This document shows, in pieces, positions 51,348-60,300 of a DNA stretch of 64,000 nt. A program made the position numbers and the translations under genes. Source of the DNA: an uncultured Bacteroidales bacterium (GTDB lineage: Bacteria; Bacteroidota; Bacteroidia; Bacteroidales; WCHB1-69); the NCBI GenBank assembly GCA_937901455.1, contig CALDIA010000144.1, positions 1-64,000 on the forward strand, written 5' to 3'. How positions within the stretch are numbered: position 1 is the first letter of the stretch; the number at the start of each line of letters is the position of its first letter. Under the pieces are notes generated by a model. That model had not been told where the DNA came from. It made no database searches and saw only the letters and a list, made by a program, of their open reading frames with translations.

Positions 51348-54138
51348 AAATGTCAGCCGAATTTGCCGGCGCAGAGGTGTTTCCTGCTTCGTCCAAACAC
51401 CTGACATAGATTTTGCAAGAAATACTTCCTATAGGAATGGACGAGTTGCGGGGTATAGATGTGTCGCTGATTTTGTGCCACTCATCCTTTAGACAGTATC
51501 TCCTTGAAGTCAATAGCAGTTTATATTCATAATGGGAGACTCCAGATTCGTTGTCTATGCTTGACAACCAACTGCAAGTAATGGGAATGTTAGCTTCTCG
51601 ATTTGTTTGCTGTCCATAAATGGTTGCAATGACTTCTGAGGGAGCGGATGGCGGTGTGTAGTCAATCCGCATCGGTTTCTCAATTATGGCTGAAAACAGG
51701 TTTGCTTGGTCAACTACAACCGATTTTACTTTGCATTGTGCCATACCATGCAGGGCTTGAGTTCGTATCATGCAGGTGTCAGCGGGTCCAACGGTAATAT
51801 GCATGCTATCGGACCTGCCTGCATATACGCGCATGTTGTCAATGCTTATGCCCGCCTGCCCCATAAAGGCTATGAGGCTGCTATGGTGGCATAAGAAGGT
51901 ATCCGTAATTCCTCCTAAAAGCTGCTGGCCATGTCGGAAGAGAAATACTTTGTGGTTGTCCTTGTCCCAAATGACCCGATATAGATAGGCGGTGTTTTGG
52001 CTGATATAGATGTTTTGCGATTTTGCCAATAGCGAAAGTACACCATTGCTAATCTGATACAATGCTATTGTATTGCTGCTTCTGACAAAACGTATTTCAA
52101 AGCCGCTTCCAGTCAATAGGTCTGCATTGTCAGGCAAATGGAAGAAAAAGGAACAACTGTCGGTTTGACCCATGTTCAAATAAAAGTCGTATAGATACGC
52201 ATTAGAAGTGCTGTCATGATGGCGGGCGAAGATACGGTGATAAGTGGTAGGGTCGTCGTCTGCGCAGGTCAGTCGCTGTGTCACAATATCCCAACTCCCA
52301 TCACTTATCCAAGTGGAAGAGTCCAAAATATTGTCAAAGTTGTCACAAAGGAACCCCCACTTCGGGGTTGCATGCCATCCCAGAGGTCCCTTTTCCATGA
52401 TTTGCCAAAATCTGTACGCCACGCCATGGTCGTCACTATCTTGAAATAGGAGGTCAAAGTCGCGCGTAATCCAAAGTGAATCATCCAATAGTATTTCCGT
52501 TTGAGGTGCCGTAGTGTCGATTATGGGATTTTGACTTTGCTGTTGGAAAGCGTTCCAATGGGCAGCCCAGCCCGCCTTGTTTGTGGCGCAGTCTGATCGA
52601 AATTCCACCAGTAGTGAAGGTCCCGAGGAGACAATGCGCCCCGGAGGGGTGCTACTCCACCGTCCTATTAAGGATTCGGATGGCGAATTTCCATCAAATA
52701 CCCAAAGAAAATCGTAGTCCGCTTCCACATCCCAAAGGTCGAACATCAACTCAATGCTGTCGGCATCCGCACAGTTGATGAGAATATATTGATGCTCATC
52801 AGCCCCATAATCACCATTGGGTCCTCCAGAGTCGTAAAATGTCCCCGAAGAGCTCGTTTCAGTGGAGGTCGGAGTCTCTACATTGATTAACCGATAGTAG
52901 AGGTTCCAGTTCCAATATGGGCCAGGATCGGTGTGCGATTGGTTTGGGTAATGCTGGTGCCCACGTATCTGTGTGCAAGCTCCCGCACCACCCAAGTTGT
53001 GTACACCTGCATTGAGCACCGTGCCGTCAGCTAACGTGTCGCGGTAAAAGACACGCTTTGGAGAAATGTTGGGGCGTCTGGAACAGATGTCCCGGATCAA
53101 TAGGGCCGAAGACTTGTACATGGTGTCGGTAAAAAAGCTTGCAATGTTGCCGTAAGCTTCGTGTTCAATGCCAATCGTGTACCCATTTGCGCTGCCCACA
53201 TGCCATGCTTTGTCCGATTCTCGTACCATTTGCGTGACTTGGCCATCAGAAGAGCGAATGATATAGTGCGCCGACACCATTGCACTGCAGTTCTGAAACC
53301 ATGCCAATGTCCCTGCGTAAGTGCCCTGTGTGTAGTGAATCGTGATGTTGCTGATGGCAGCGTTGCCTCTCCCCACTGTATAGTTGCAGCTGCTGGCCGC
53401 GAGCCATGTTGCTGATGAATAGTCTGTGATGCCCTGAATCTCTTTCGAACGCTCAGATAAAGAGACCTGCCCGGCCCTCAACATTGGTAACATATCGCCA
53501 AACAGCGCCTCAAAGTTCACTGAATAGATACATTGCACATATGGTGTCATGGAAGTATCTGAAAGAAAACGATAAATCTCATATAAAAAGCAGTTTAATG
53601 GGTAGTTGTCTTGCCAGGAAGTGGGCACCTGCGTGTATGGCAGCTCCGACAGAGCTATAAAGATGGGTTTATAGGCCTCAATTTCTTTTGCATAACATTG
53701 ATATCGCTCTTGCAAAGTGGAAAAAGCCTCCGCGTAGGCGAGTATCGCTGCACGCGGACTGGCCAGCATTTCCGATGCTGTGAAGGATGATAAGGAGTCA
53801 ATCAGTTTCAAGTTCTCCCTAAATACACCTTTCCCGTCAATGGTTAGCCCCATAACCGTGTGATTGCGAGGAATGGTGTGATCGCAATCGTCATAATCGG
53901 GCTCAACCGTTGAAAAACGACGGTACTGATACGAAATGGCCTCTAAACATCCCCGTGGTAAAGATGGGTGCAAAGCGTAAGCCTCTTCAAAGAAATGTTG
54001 TACTTTCAGGTAGTCATCCCTCAGGAGCGTTGGTTCGCTGAAACGCGGAGAAGGAACAGATTGTGCAGATAACACAAATGTTAGCAGGCAAAAGGCCATT
54101 AGATGGATGAGTTTAATGTTAGATGGTTGAGTGTACAT
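51337..54138 (-). CDS. Large secreted N-acetylmuramoyl-L-alanine amidase with CUB-like and fibronectin-like regions
   Basis: 933 residues from the ATG at 54138. Signal peptide (LIHLMAFCLLTFVLSAQ), an N-terminal helical region (40-260) without known domain, then an Amidase_2 zinc domain (about 265-415: SNITIHYTQGTYAGTLAWF, SAHYIIRSSDG, GYTIGIEHEA, RGHQHYPNQSHTDPGP with zinc-type His), a CUB-like domain (about 430-540), a concanavalin-like region (about 600-770) and a final fibronectin-type segment (YVRCLDEAGN). Cuts the amide between MurNAc and the stem peptide. I see no T9SS sorting domain. Could act on the cell's own wall or that of competitors. Promoter at 54168-54199. Confidence 0.85.
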   Translation of the reverse strand: MYTQPSNIKLIHLMAFCLLTFVLSAQSVPSPRFSEPTLLRDDYLKVQHFFEEAYALHPSLPRGCLEAISYQYRRFSTVEPDYDDCDHTIPRNHTVMGLTIDGKGVFRENLKLIDSLSSFTASEMLASPRAAILAYAEAFSTLQERYQCYAKEIEAYKPIFIALSELPYTQVPTSWQDNYPLNCFLYEIYRFLSDTSMTPYVQCIYSVNFEALFGDMLPMLRAGQVSLSERSKEIQGITDYSSATWLAASSCNYTVGRGNAAISNITIHYTQGTYAGTLAWFQNCSAMVSAHYIIRSSDGQVTQMVRESDKAWHVGSANGYTIGIEHEAYGNIASFFTDTMYKSSALLIRDICSRRPNISPKRVFYRDTLADGTVLNAGVHNLGGAGACTQIRGHQHYPNQSHTDPGPYWNWNLYYRLINVETPTSTETSSSGTFYDSGGPNGDYGADEHQYILINCADADSIELMFDLWDVEADYDFLWVFDGNSPSESLIGRWSSTPPGRIVSSGPSLLVEFRSDCATNKAGWAAHWNAFQQQSQNPIIDTTAPQTEILLDDSLWITRDFDLLFQDSDDHGVAYRFWQIMEKGPLGWHATPKWGFLCDNFDNILDSSTWISDGSWDIVTQRLTCADDDPTTYHRIFARHHDSTSNAYLYDFYLNMGQTDSCSFFFHLPDNADLLTGSGFEIRFVRSSNTIALYQISNGVLSLLAKSQNIYISQNTAYLYRVIWDKDNHKVFLFRHGQQLLGGITDTFLCHHSSLIAFMGQAGISIDNMRVYAGRSDSMHITVGPADTCMIRTQALHGMAQCKVKSVVVDQANLFSAIIEKPMRIDYTPPSAPSEVIATIYGQQTNREANIPITCSWLSSIDNESGVSHYEYKLLLTSRRYCLKDEWHKISDTSIPRNSSIPIGSISCKIYVRCLDEAGNTSAPANSADIFSQ

Positions 54139-54167
54139 GGGTGTTGTTTTTGTCTTGTTAGTTGGGC

Positions 54168-54199
54168 GCAAAAATACATAATTTTAGCACGATTGTCAA
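54168..54199 (-). promoter_or_regulatory. Amidase promoter (-33 and -7)
   Basis: On the minus strand TTG (54199-54197), a 20-bp spacer, then TATTTTTGC (54176-54168), 29 bp before the ATG at 54138. Excludes the longer frame at 54171. Confidence 0.7.
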
Positions 54200-54202
54200 T
54201 AG

Positions 54203-54230
54203 GTTAATTATAATTTTATGAATAATTAAC
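54203..54230. promoter_or_regulatory. Inverted repeat between divergent amidase and udk genes
   Basis: Perfect 9-bp arms GTTAATTAT and ATAATTAAC with a 10-base spacer, in the 210-bp divergent gap, just upstream of the amidase -33 element. Could be an operator; AT-rich DNA makes chance symmetry possible. Confidence 0.35.
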
Positions 54231-54300
54231 AAACAGCAAATATTCTGGTGTGGTGCTACTCGGAATGGTATAATATGATATATATGTAGTTTTTTTTGTT

Positions 54301-54309
54301 TATTTTTGC
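54301..54309 (+). promoter_or_regulatory. udk promoter -7 element
   Basis: TATTTTTGC, 40 bp before the ATG at 54350. Confidence 0.6.
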
Positions 54310-54349
54310 CACAACAAATTTGAAGATTGCAATCTAAAATCTTGGAAGT

Positions 54350-54970
54350 ATGTTAGTAGTCGGAATTGCTGGAGGTTCTGGTTCTGGGAAAACCTCCATT
54401 GTCAATAAAATTATTGAAAAGTTCCCTCAGGAGCATGTGAGTGTTTTGTCGCAGGATGCCTATTATAAAGATAATGGACATCTTACGCAAGAGGAAAAAG
54501 AGAATTTCAACTTTGATCATCCATCGGCGATTGAGTTTGCCCTGTTGAACAATCATATACAGGCGCTCAAGTCTGGACATACGATTCAGATGCCCACCTA
54601 TTCATACGTCACGTGCGCTCGTGGGGAGGAGACGATTCCAGTGAAACCGAGCGACGTTCTGATTGTAGAGGGTATATTGATATTCACGAACCAGGCGTTA
54701 TGTGAATTGCTGGATTTGAAGGTGTTTGTGGATACAGATGCAGATGAGCGATTGATACGCATTATCCAACGCGATGTTCAACAACGCGGCCGAGGCCTCG
54801 ACAAATCTATTCGGCATTACAAGAACTTTGTAAAGCCGATGCACGAACTGTTCATTGAGCCTACCAAACGTCAGGCAGACATTATTATTCCTGTAGGTGG
54901 GGAAAATGAAAGAGGAATTGACATACTGACCACTAAGATTCAACATGTAATTGAGCGGGGTGGTCACTAA
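54350..54970 (+). CDS. udk: Uridine kinase
   Basis: 206-residue pyrimidine salvage kinase: uridine or cytidine to UMP or CMP. Walker A GIAGGSGSGKTSIVN near 5-19, LSQDAYYKD near 34, FNFDHPSAIEF near 57, the VEGILIF segment near 103 and RIIQRDVQQRGR near 136. Its stop abuts the stop of the convergent gene with no gap. Works naturally with the nucleoside permease at 10896. Confidence 0.95.
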   Translation: MLVVGIAGGSGSGKTSIVNKIIEKFPQEHVSVLSQDAYYKDNGHLTQEEKENFNFDHPSAIEFALLNNHIQALKSGHTIQMPTYSYVTCARGEETIPVKPSDVLIVEGILIFTNQALCELLDLKVFVDTDADERLIRIIQRDVQQRGRGLDKSIRHYKNFVKPMHELFIEPTKRQADIIIPVGGENERGIDILTTKIQHVIERGGH

Positions 54971-56248
54971 TTAGGTTTTCTGTTCCTGTTTTTTTGCAGC
55001 GGGGAATAGCACATTGTTCAAGATGAGTCGATAACCTGCCGAGTTTGGGAATAGGTCCAAGTTGGTGGCGGGGTCATTGATAAGGTGCTGATAGTCTTCA
55101 GGATCGTGTCCAGAGTAGAATGTCCAGGTGCCTTGTCCAAACTCTCCGTGAATGTAGCGTGCCTCGTTGAACAATTGGGTCTCGCCCATGATGGTGACGG
55201 TGGGCTTGATGAGATCCTTACGGAAAGCAGTGGTTTGGCCCATAAAGCCGGGAATGACGCTCATGTGGTTTTGACAAAGCATGGTGGGTACGGGATCCCA
55301 CTTGGCGGAAAATTCAAAGAGGGTGAAGAAGTCATTCGACTTATTGGTCAGGTGCGTGGTGGGGTCCACATCAATGTCGGATACTTCATACACATAAGGG
55401 TTTGTCTCGATTTTGAAGTCGGTGAAGGCGAAGCAATTGTCATAGTTGAGTTTGCTTTGGGCCTGAGGGTCCATGGGGTCTCCATCGAACATGACATCGC
55501 AGATGTCCACACCGTCGGCGGCCAACGCGATGTCGAAGCTATCGGGTCCCGAGCACATGGCGAAGAGATATCCTCCGCCTGCCACGAAGTTGCGGATGCC
55601 CTTGGCAACTGCCAGCTTCATGTCAGAAACCTTGGCAAATCCCAATTGCGCGGCGCGACTCTCATTCTCTTGCACATCCAGCACGTACCATTGCGCACTC
55701 CTATAGTGTGCCCAAAACTTGCCATATTGTCCCGTGAAGTCTTCGTGATGAAGGTGCAGCCAGTCGTACTTGGGCAGTTCACCATGTATGACCTCTTCAT
55801 CATAGATCACCGTATAGGGAATCTCCGCATAGGTAAGCACCAACGTGACAGCATCATCCCAAGGCAACTTGTTCTTCGGTGAATAGACGGCAATTTTCGG
55901 CTCCTTGGTCAGACGGATCTCATTCATGTTGTTCTCCACAGCGGCAATCTCATTCAGGATTTGTTGGGCAGCCAAATCAGCAATCACTTGGTAGGAGACG
56001 CCACGCACCACGCATTCATTCTCTACATCACTGTTGTAGGCACACATAAAGCTGCCTCCCCGGTAGTTAAGCAACCAACTCATGTCTATCTGATGGGCCA
56101 CCGCATAGTAGGCAATTCCGTACGCCTTTAAATGGTTGCTCTGGTCCATGTCCATGGGGATAAACAGATAAGAGGCCTGTGCACTGAAAATACCCTGTAA
56201 TGTGAGCAGGATTATGATTAATAGCTTTTTAATGTTTGTAATGTTCAT
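54971..56248 (-). CDS. Secreted protein of the Bacteroidetes 'asparagine synthetase B' family (misnomer)
   Basis: 425 residues from the ATG at 56248, with a signal peptide (LLIIILLTLQGIFSAQA). Resembles, from memory, proteins called asparagine synthetase B in Bacteroidetes (YLFIPMDMDQSNHLKAYGIAYYA, WLLNYRGGSFM), but it lacks the cytoplasmic AsnB domains and is exported. The middle (VAGGGYLFAMCSGPDSFDIA near 245, with a GxxFAMCSGP nucleophile-elbow-like segment) suggests a class-I glutamine-amidotransferase-like or BPL-like fold, as does IAVYSPKNKLPWDDA. Function unknown. Start overlaps the upstream propeller gene by ATGA. Confidence 0.65.
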   Translation of the reverse strand: MNITNIKKLLIIILLTLQGIFSAQASYLFIPMDMDQSNHLKAYGIAYYAVAHQIDMSWLLNYRGGSFMCAYNSDVENECVVRGVSYQVIADLAAQQILNEIAAVENNMNEIRLTKEPKIAVYSPKNKLPWDDAVTLVLTYAEIPYTVIYDEEVIHGELPKYDWLHLHHEDFTGQYGKFWAHYRSAQWYVLDVQENESRAAQLGFAKVSDMKLAVAKGIRNFVAGGGYLFAMCSGPDSFDIALAADGVDICDVMFDGDPMDPQAQSKLNYDNCFAFTDFKIETNPYVYEVSDIDVDPTTHLTNKSNDFFTLFEFSAKWDPVPTMLCQNHMSVIPGFMGQTTAFRKDLIKPTVTIMGETQLFNEARYIHGEFGQGTWTFYSGHDPEDYQHLINDPATNLDLFPNSAGYRLILNNVLFPAAKKQEQKT

Positions 56249-57033
56249 CTTCTGATTGAGAGTTTTGTTATGCTTCCATCGAAACGCATGATATACCAAT
56301 TGCTTAGAACTTTAGAGAATGACTGTATATGATCAACTCCAAACACTGGTTGTGGCGACCACATGGCTGTCATGTTGTTGGCAAAAATCTGCCGTTGTTT
56401 AAGAAAATAGAGGGTGTTGTTTTGCAGGAGCATGTCTTCGATACCCATCACAGGAATCACTTTGACGAAAGATGCGAAGCGGTCAAAAACGTAGATGCCG
56501 CTCAAGGAGTCGCAAAGATAGAGGTACTCAAAACTGGGATCGGCAACCATGAGTTGCGGCTGTATGGCGTTGGAAAAATTGCAGTTGGTGGTACTTTTTT
56601 GCTTCAGGTCCAAATCGATAAGGTGAATCTGTTGGCTCGTCTCATCGTAACAAGCTATCCGATTAGCCCCAAAAACAGTTACCAAAGAAGGCGTTTGAAT
56701 ACTCTCATCGTACAAGTTGATGGAACCGATAGGACTTAGTTTGTTGTTTAACAACACAATGGAGTTGTCCTCTTTGTAGAATACCACAATCTTGGTGGGC
56801 ATGGAGGCGTCCACACGCTCAATGTTGCCCAATGTTGGGTCATTAAAATGAAAACGCAGTTTGCCTGACGCATCATACATGTCAATGCCATCGTTTTTCC
56901 AACAATACAGGTTTTCTTGGATGTCGGTGGTGAAGGCGTCGTAGGTTTTAGACAATATTAAAGGTCTCCCTTGCGCTAAGGCGTTAAGGGAGACTATGAT
57001 GAGTATATATGTGCTGATCAGATGATGCCGCAT
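56245..57033 (-). CDS. Secreted beta-propeller-like protein, function unknown
   Basis: 262 residues with signal peptide MRHHLISTYILIIVSLNALAQ. The rest shows repeating short strands of the kind found in WD/NHL-like propellers (NLYCWKNDGIDMYDASGKL, IGSINLYDESIQTPSLVTVF, FEYLYLCDSLSGIYVFD, NWYIMRFDGSITKL). No catalytic motif. Middle gene of an operon with a FadL-like barrel (5 bp upstream) and the secreted AsnB-like protein (4-bp overlap), so the three probably work together at the envelope. Confidence 0.65.
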   Translation of the reverse strand: MRHHLISTYILIIVSLNALAQGRPLILSKTYDAFTTDIQENLYCWKNDGIDMYDASGKLRFHFNDPTLGNIERVDASMPTKIVVFYKEDNSIVLLNNKLSPIGSINLYDESIQTPSLVTVFGANRIACYDETSQQIHLIDLDLKQKSTTNCNFSNAIQPQLMVADPSFEYLYLCDSLSGIYVFDRFASFVKVIPVMGIEDMLLQNNTLYFLKQRQIFANNMTAMWSPQPVFGVDHIQSFSKVLSNWYIMRFDGSITKLSIRR

Positions 57034-57038
57034 CTTGG

Positions 57039-58484
57039 TTAGAATTTGAATCCCAAGGTGGCGATTACTCTGTGGTATGTGTGGTTAATGTGTGCGGGAT
57101 CCACATAGTTGTTACCATTTCTGTATAACCAATAGTCGTCCTTGGAGAATCCAAACACATAGGCCATGTCAAAGAAGACACGTTTTGAACGAATGCCAAA
57201 GCCGGCGGAAGCGTAGTGGGCACTGGCCAACTTTTTGCTGTCTTCCAACTTGTATGGAGAGGTTATGAAGTTATAGCCTGCGCGCAGATAGAGCAATTGT
57301 GTCAGGGCGACCTCACCGCCCAAGCGGAAGGAGTGGCTGAGACCATATTTGTTGACAATGTCCTCATTCTCCGTGTTGAAACTGTAGTCGTCGGCAGATA
57401 GTTTTGCCAAGGAGTAATCGGTGAGCTCATACTCTGCCGATACAAAAGCTCTTTTCTTGATGATGAAAGCAGCGCTGAGGTTAGCTTTCAAAGGCGTGGT
57501 GAGCGCAAAACGATAGTTGTTTTCGTATTCTGAGAACTCATCAGTGTTATCTGTCCAGTTGGAAGTAAAGGAGCGATAATAGTAGTCTTTGATATTCCAG
57601 AAGAAGGTGGGGGTTTGGAACCCTAAGCCAAATCTGAAGAAGGAAACCGGTTGGTAAATCAAGCCCATCTTGAAGTTGATGCCCGAACCAGTGTTGTGTT
57701 GTTTGGTCATCACAGTATAATCAGTAATGCCGGATAAAGGCTGACCATCGGCGGCACTTTCGTTGAAGGTGGTCCGTTGGGTAATGTCCAGAATCGGAAA
57801 CCCGAGGCCTGCACCGATAAAGAGTTGGTCGTTATAGTTGCCGCCAAAGTTGATGGTGATCTCATCTATTGCGCCTGAAGTAGTCACCGTGGCTTTTTGA
57901 TAGAGATCCTTATTGTGAAATGGACTCCAATACATGGAACTGTTGCCAGGGATGGTGTCCAACACCCATGTGTCGAAAGCTAACTGTGCATCAAGACCTA
58001 AAGAGGCAGAGTTGTTGGCAGATGCTAACAATGGGTCTGTGAATGAGGAGTTGGTTACGCCTTCAATACCTACGGAATTGTTGTAGTCTTTCAGGCGATT
58101 ATAGCCAAAGCCAAAGTGCCAATAGCGCCAGCGTGACTCCTCTTTTAAAATCTGGGAGCTGATGACAAGACCCACTTGAGGAACTGCATATTTCATCTTT
58201 TTGCTGATGCGTTCACCGCCATTATAGTTGGTTTCGTTTTCATGGATGGACAGAGACATAGGGGTGAACGATAATTCTGATTTTTTGAAGAGTCCGATGG
58301 CGGCAGGGTTGCTGATCAGGGAGGAAAAATCACCACCCACAGCACCAAAGGCACGTCCGGCACCCATATATCTGGCGGTTCCTACGTAGTCTGTCTGGGA
58401 AAAAAGGAATGCTTCATAATCATTTTGGCCTATCAATGCATAGGATATGCACAAACTGATGGCGATAAAAAGGATTTTTTTCAT
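57039..58484 (-). CDS. OmpP1/FadL/TodX family outer-membrane transporter
   Basis: 481 residues. Signal peptide MKKILFIAISLCISYALIG, then TDYVGTARYMGAGRAFGAVGGDFSSLISNPAAIGLFKKSEL, the start seen in Bacteroidetes FadL-like barrels (Gly-rich hatch and NPAA motif, residues 31-70 region). Repeated amphipathic strands follow, ending HRVIATLGFKF with the C-terminal Phe signal. FadL proteins bring hydrophobic compounds across the outer membrane. First gene of the three-gene run. Confidence 0.87.
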   Translation of the reverse strand: MKKILFIAISLCISYALIGQNDYEAFLFSQTDYVGTARYMGAGRAFGAVGGDFSSLISNPAAIGLFKKSELSFTPMSLSIHENETNYNGGERISKKMKYAVPQVGLVISSQILKEESRWRYWHFGFGYNRLKDYNNSVGIEGVTNSSFTDPLLASANNSASLGLDAQLAFDTWVLDTIPGNSSMYWSPFHNKDLYQKATVTTSGAIDEITINFGGNYNDQLFIGAGLGFPILDITQRTTFNESAADGQPLSGITDYTVMTKQHNTGSGINFKMGLIYQPVSFFRFGLGFQTPTFFWNIKDYYYRSFTSNWTDNTDEFSEYENNYRFALTTPLKANLSAAFIIKKRAFVSAEYELTDYSLAKLSADDYSFNTENEDIVNKYGLSHSFRLGGEVALTQLLYLRAGYNFITSPYKLEDSKKLASAHYASAGFGIRSKRVFFDMAYVFGFSKDDYWLYRNGNNYVDPAHINHTYHRVIATLGFKF

Positions 58485-58534
58485 TTCTTTATAACTTTTT
58501 TGTTGGAAATTCAGTTTTATGATGTGAATATTGT

Positions 58535-60160
58535 TTATCTGTGACCTCCGCTGCTGTGAGAGGAACTACTGCCATGGGAAGAGGTGCTGCTGCTGTGTGA
58601 AGAGCCACTATAGCTGCTTCTAGAAGAGGAACTTCCACTGTTGTAGCTGCTTCTGGAGGAAGAACTTCCACTGTTATAGCTACTTCTAGAGGAGCTGCCG
58701 CTATTGTAGCTGCTTCTGGAGGAAGAACTGCTACTCGGTGTATAGCTGCTGCGAGAAGAAGAACTTCCACTGTTATAGCTGCTTCTAGAAGAGGAACTTC
58801 CACTATTGTAGCTGCTTCTGGAGGAAGAACTGCTACTCGGTGTATAACTGCTGCGAGAAGAAGAACTTCCACTGTTAGAATTACTTCTGGAAGAGGAACT
58901 GTTGCCAGGAGTGTAATTGCTTCTGGAAGAACTGTTGTAGGAGGAGGGAGTAGGTCTCGTGGTGGTTGTGCGCGTGCTGCCGTCATTGGATCTGATAATC
59001 GTAGTGGTGGCAGGTCTTGTTGTTGTGTTAGTGCTCGTTCTCGCCGGGGTTGTTGTGTTAGTTGTAGTCGTTCTACTCTGGGTAGAAGGCGTTGTTGTTG
59101 TGCGACTTGGTGTGGCGGGAGTGGTAGTCGTTCTACTTGTACTCGTACTATTGATAGTGTTGGTTCTGGCAGGCGCAGATGCGTTGTCGTTTACCGTGCG
59201 GGTACTGACAGTACTGTTGCCAGCAGACGTGTTAGTCATGGTGCGGCTGGCCGATGTGGAAGTGTTGTCCGAAGTACTATAGCTGGTCGCTAAGGTCTGA
59301 TACTGCTGGTTGAAAGAAGAAGGTGAACTGACAGTGGAATAACGGTTGTTGTTGTCGTTGTTTGTGTATGTGGCACCGCCAAAAGCATTGTAGTCCATAT
59401 CTCTATTGCCGTTGCGTCCATTGCCTACAGAAGGCCCCACATTTTCACGATGTCCATAGTGGTAAGTGTTGTTGTGGTCATGGTTGTTGTGGTAGAAATC
59501 GCTTGCCCAATGGTGCCCCGGATGGTTCCAGTAGTCGAAAGGACCATGGTGTCCTGGATGATTGTTCCAATGGTGGAAGTGATGATAGTGGAAAGGATCA
59601 TAGTAGCCCCACCCCCATCCATAGTTGAAGCCATAATAGTCGTAGCCATAGTAGTAGGGGCGTACATAGTAGCTTGGCCACCACCAGTTATAGCCCAGAT
59701 AGATGCTATAACCCCAGCTGTAGGGATTGTAATCGTACCAATATGTGTTCGTGAACCAAGGATCGTAGTAGCCCCAGCCGCAGTGTACGTTGGTATGGAA
59801 TCTCCGTAGTCGTGATGTGTAATAGTAGTCATAATAGTCATCATCAGAGTAGGTGCTGGTATAATTGTTGACAGCCTGTTCGGAGATATAGTTGGTGATG
59901 ACGGGCTCACTTTGCCCCGGATAAAATGTCTGAGTGCGCAGGAGATTTCCATCCTCATCGTACTCATAAACGATGCTGTCAGGCTGCACTTCAGCAGGTT
60001 GGGTTGTGCTCTGAGCCATCTTTGTCTGGCTATTTGCTGCCCTGTATTGGCAGTCAGTAGATGACGAGTAGATGTCATCATAAACCGTATATGTTTCTGT
60101 CATACAAGAAGTAAGAAGAAAAGCAACGGCTGCTGTAGCGATTAGAAATAGTTTTTTCAT
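58535..60160 (-). CDS. Lipoprotein with aromatic/His-rich and Ser/Arg/Tyr repeat regions
   Basis: 541 residues. Signal MKKLFLIATAAVAFLLTSC with lipobox cysteine 19. Residues 100-240 are extraordinarily rich in Tyr, Trp, Gly, His and Asn (YYDPWFTNTYWYDYNPYSWG, HHFHHWNNHPGHHG). Residues 270-430 are Thr/Ser/Arg-rich. The last 110 residues are a degenerate tandem repeat of 10-12 residues (RSSYNSGSSSS and RSSYTPSSSSSS types), encoded by 30-36 bp DNA repeats. I recognise no enzymatic domain. A surface-exposed, disordered, perhaps metal-binding or adhesive protein is an inference from composition. Confidence 0.72.
   Translation of the reverse strand: MKKLFLIATAAVAFLLTSCMTETYTVYDDIYSSSTDCQYRAANSQTKMAQSTTQPAEVQPDSIVYEYDEDGNLLRTQTFYPGQSEPVITNYISEQAVNNYTSTYSDDDYYDYYYTSRLRRFHTNVHCGWGYYDPWFTNTYWYDYNPYSWGYSIYLGYNWWWPSYYVRPYYYGYDYYGFNYGWGWGYYDPFHYHHFHHWNNHPGHHGPFDYWNHPGHHWASDFYHNNHDHNNTYHYGHRENVGPSVGNGRNGNRDMDYNAFGGATYTNNDNNNRYSTVSSPSSFNQQYQTLATSYSTSDNTSTSASRTMTNTSAGNSTVSTRTVNDNASAPARTNTINSTSTSRTTTTPATPSRTTTTPSTQSRTTTTNTTTPARTSTNTTTRPATTTIIRSNDGSTRTTTTRPTPSSYNSSSRSNYTPGNSSSSRSNSNSGSSSSRSSYTPSSSSSSRSSYNSGSSSSRSSYNSGSSSSRSSYTPSSSSSSRSSYNSGSSSRSSYNSGSSSSRSSYNSGSSSSRSSYSGSSHSSSTSSHGSSSSHSSGGHR
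58600..58915. repeat. 30-36 bp coding tandem repeats
   Basis: About nine imperfect units encoding Arg-Ser-Ser-Tyr-(Asn-Ser-Gly or Thr-Pro)-Ser(3-6) near the 3' end of the minus-strand lipoprotein gene. Whole blocks (for example around 58700-58760 and 58810-58870) are nearly identical, so recent duplication and length variation between strains are likely. Confidence 0.85.
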
Positions 60161-60188
60161 AAAAACCTCCGTGTATTTTTAAATTTAG

Positions 60189-60197
60189 TATTTTTGC
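60189..60197 (+). promoter_or_regulatory. proS promoter -7 element
   Basis: TATTTTTGC on the plus strand, 103 bp before the proS ATG; interleaved with the minus-strand element at 60217-60225. Confidence 0.5.
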
Positions 60198-60216
60198 AAA
60201 CAATGTCAAATAGACG

Positions 60217-60225
60217 GCAAAGATA
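60217..60225 (-). promoter_or_regulatory. Promoter -7 element of the repeat lipoprotein gene
   Basis: TATCTTTGC on the minus strand, 56 bp before the ATG at 60160. The two divergent promoters overlap, so the genes may compete for polymerase. Confidence 0.55.
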
Positions 60226-60300
60226 CTAAAAAGTTAATTCTTGCCTCAGAAAAAAAGCATAATAAAATTTAAAATCTTAATAAACGAAAACGTTAGAGAT

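Noticed and set aside
58489..58986. Minus-strand frame of Pro/Glu/Val/Ala-rich residues in the repeat region.
   Set aside because: Alternative frame of the repeat lipoprotein; no start signal, and the true frame has a signal peptide and promoter.
59425..60081. Second minus-strand frame of 218 codons rich in Thr, Ile and Met.
   Set aside because: Shadow of the aromatic-rich region of the same lipoprotein gene.
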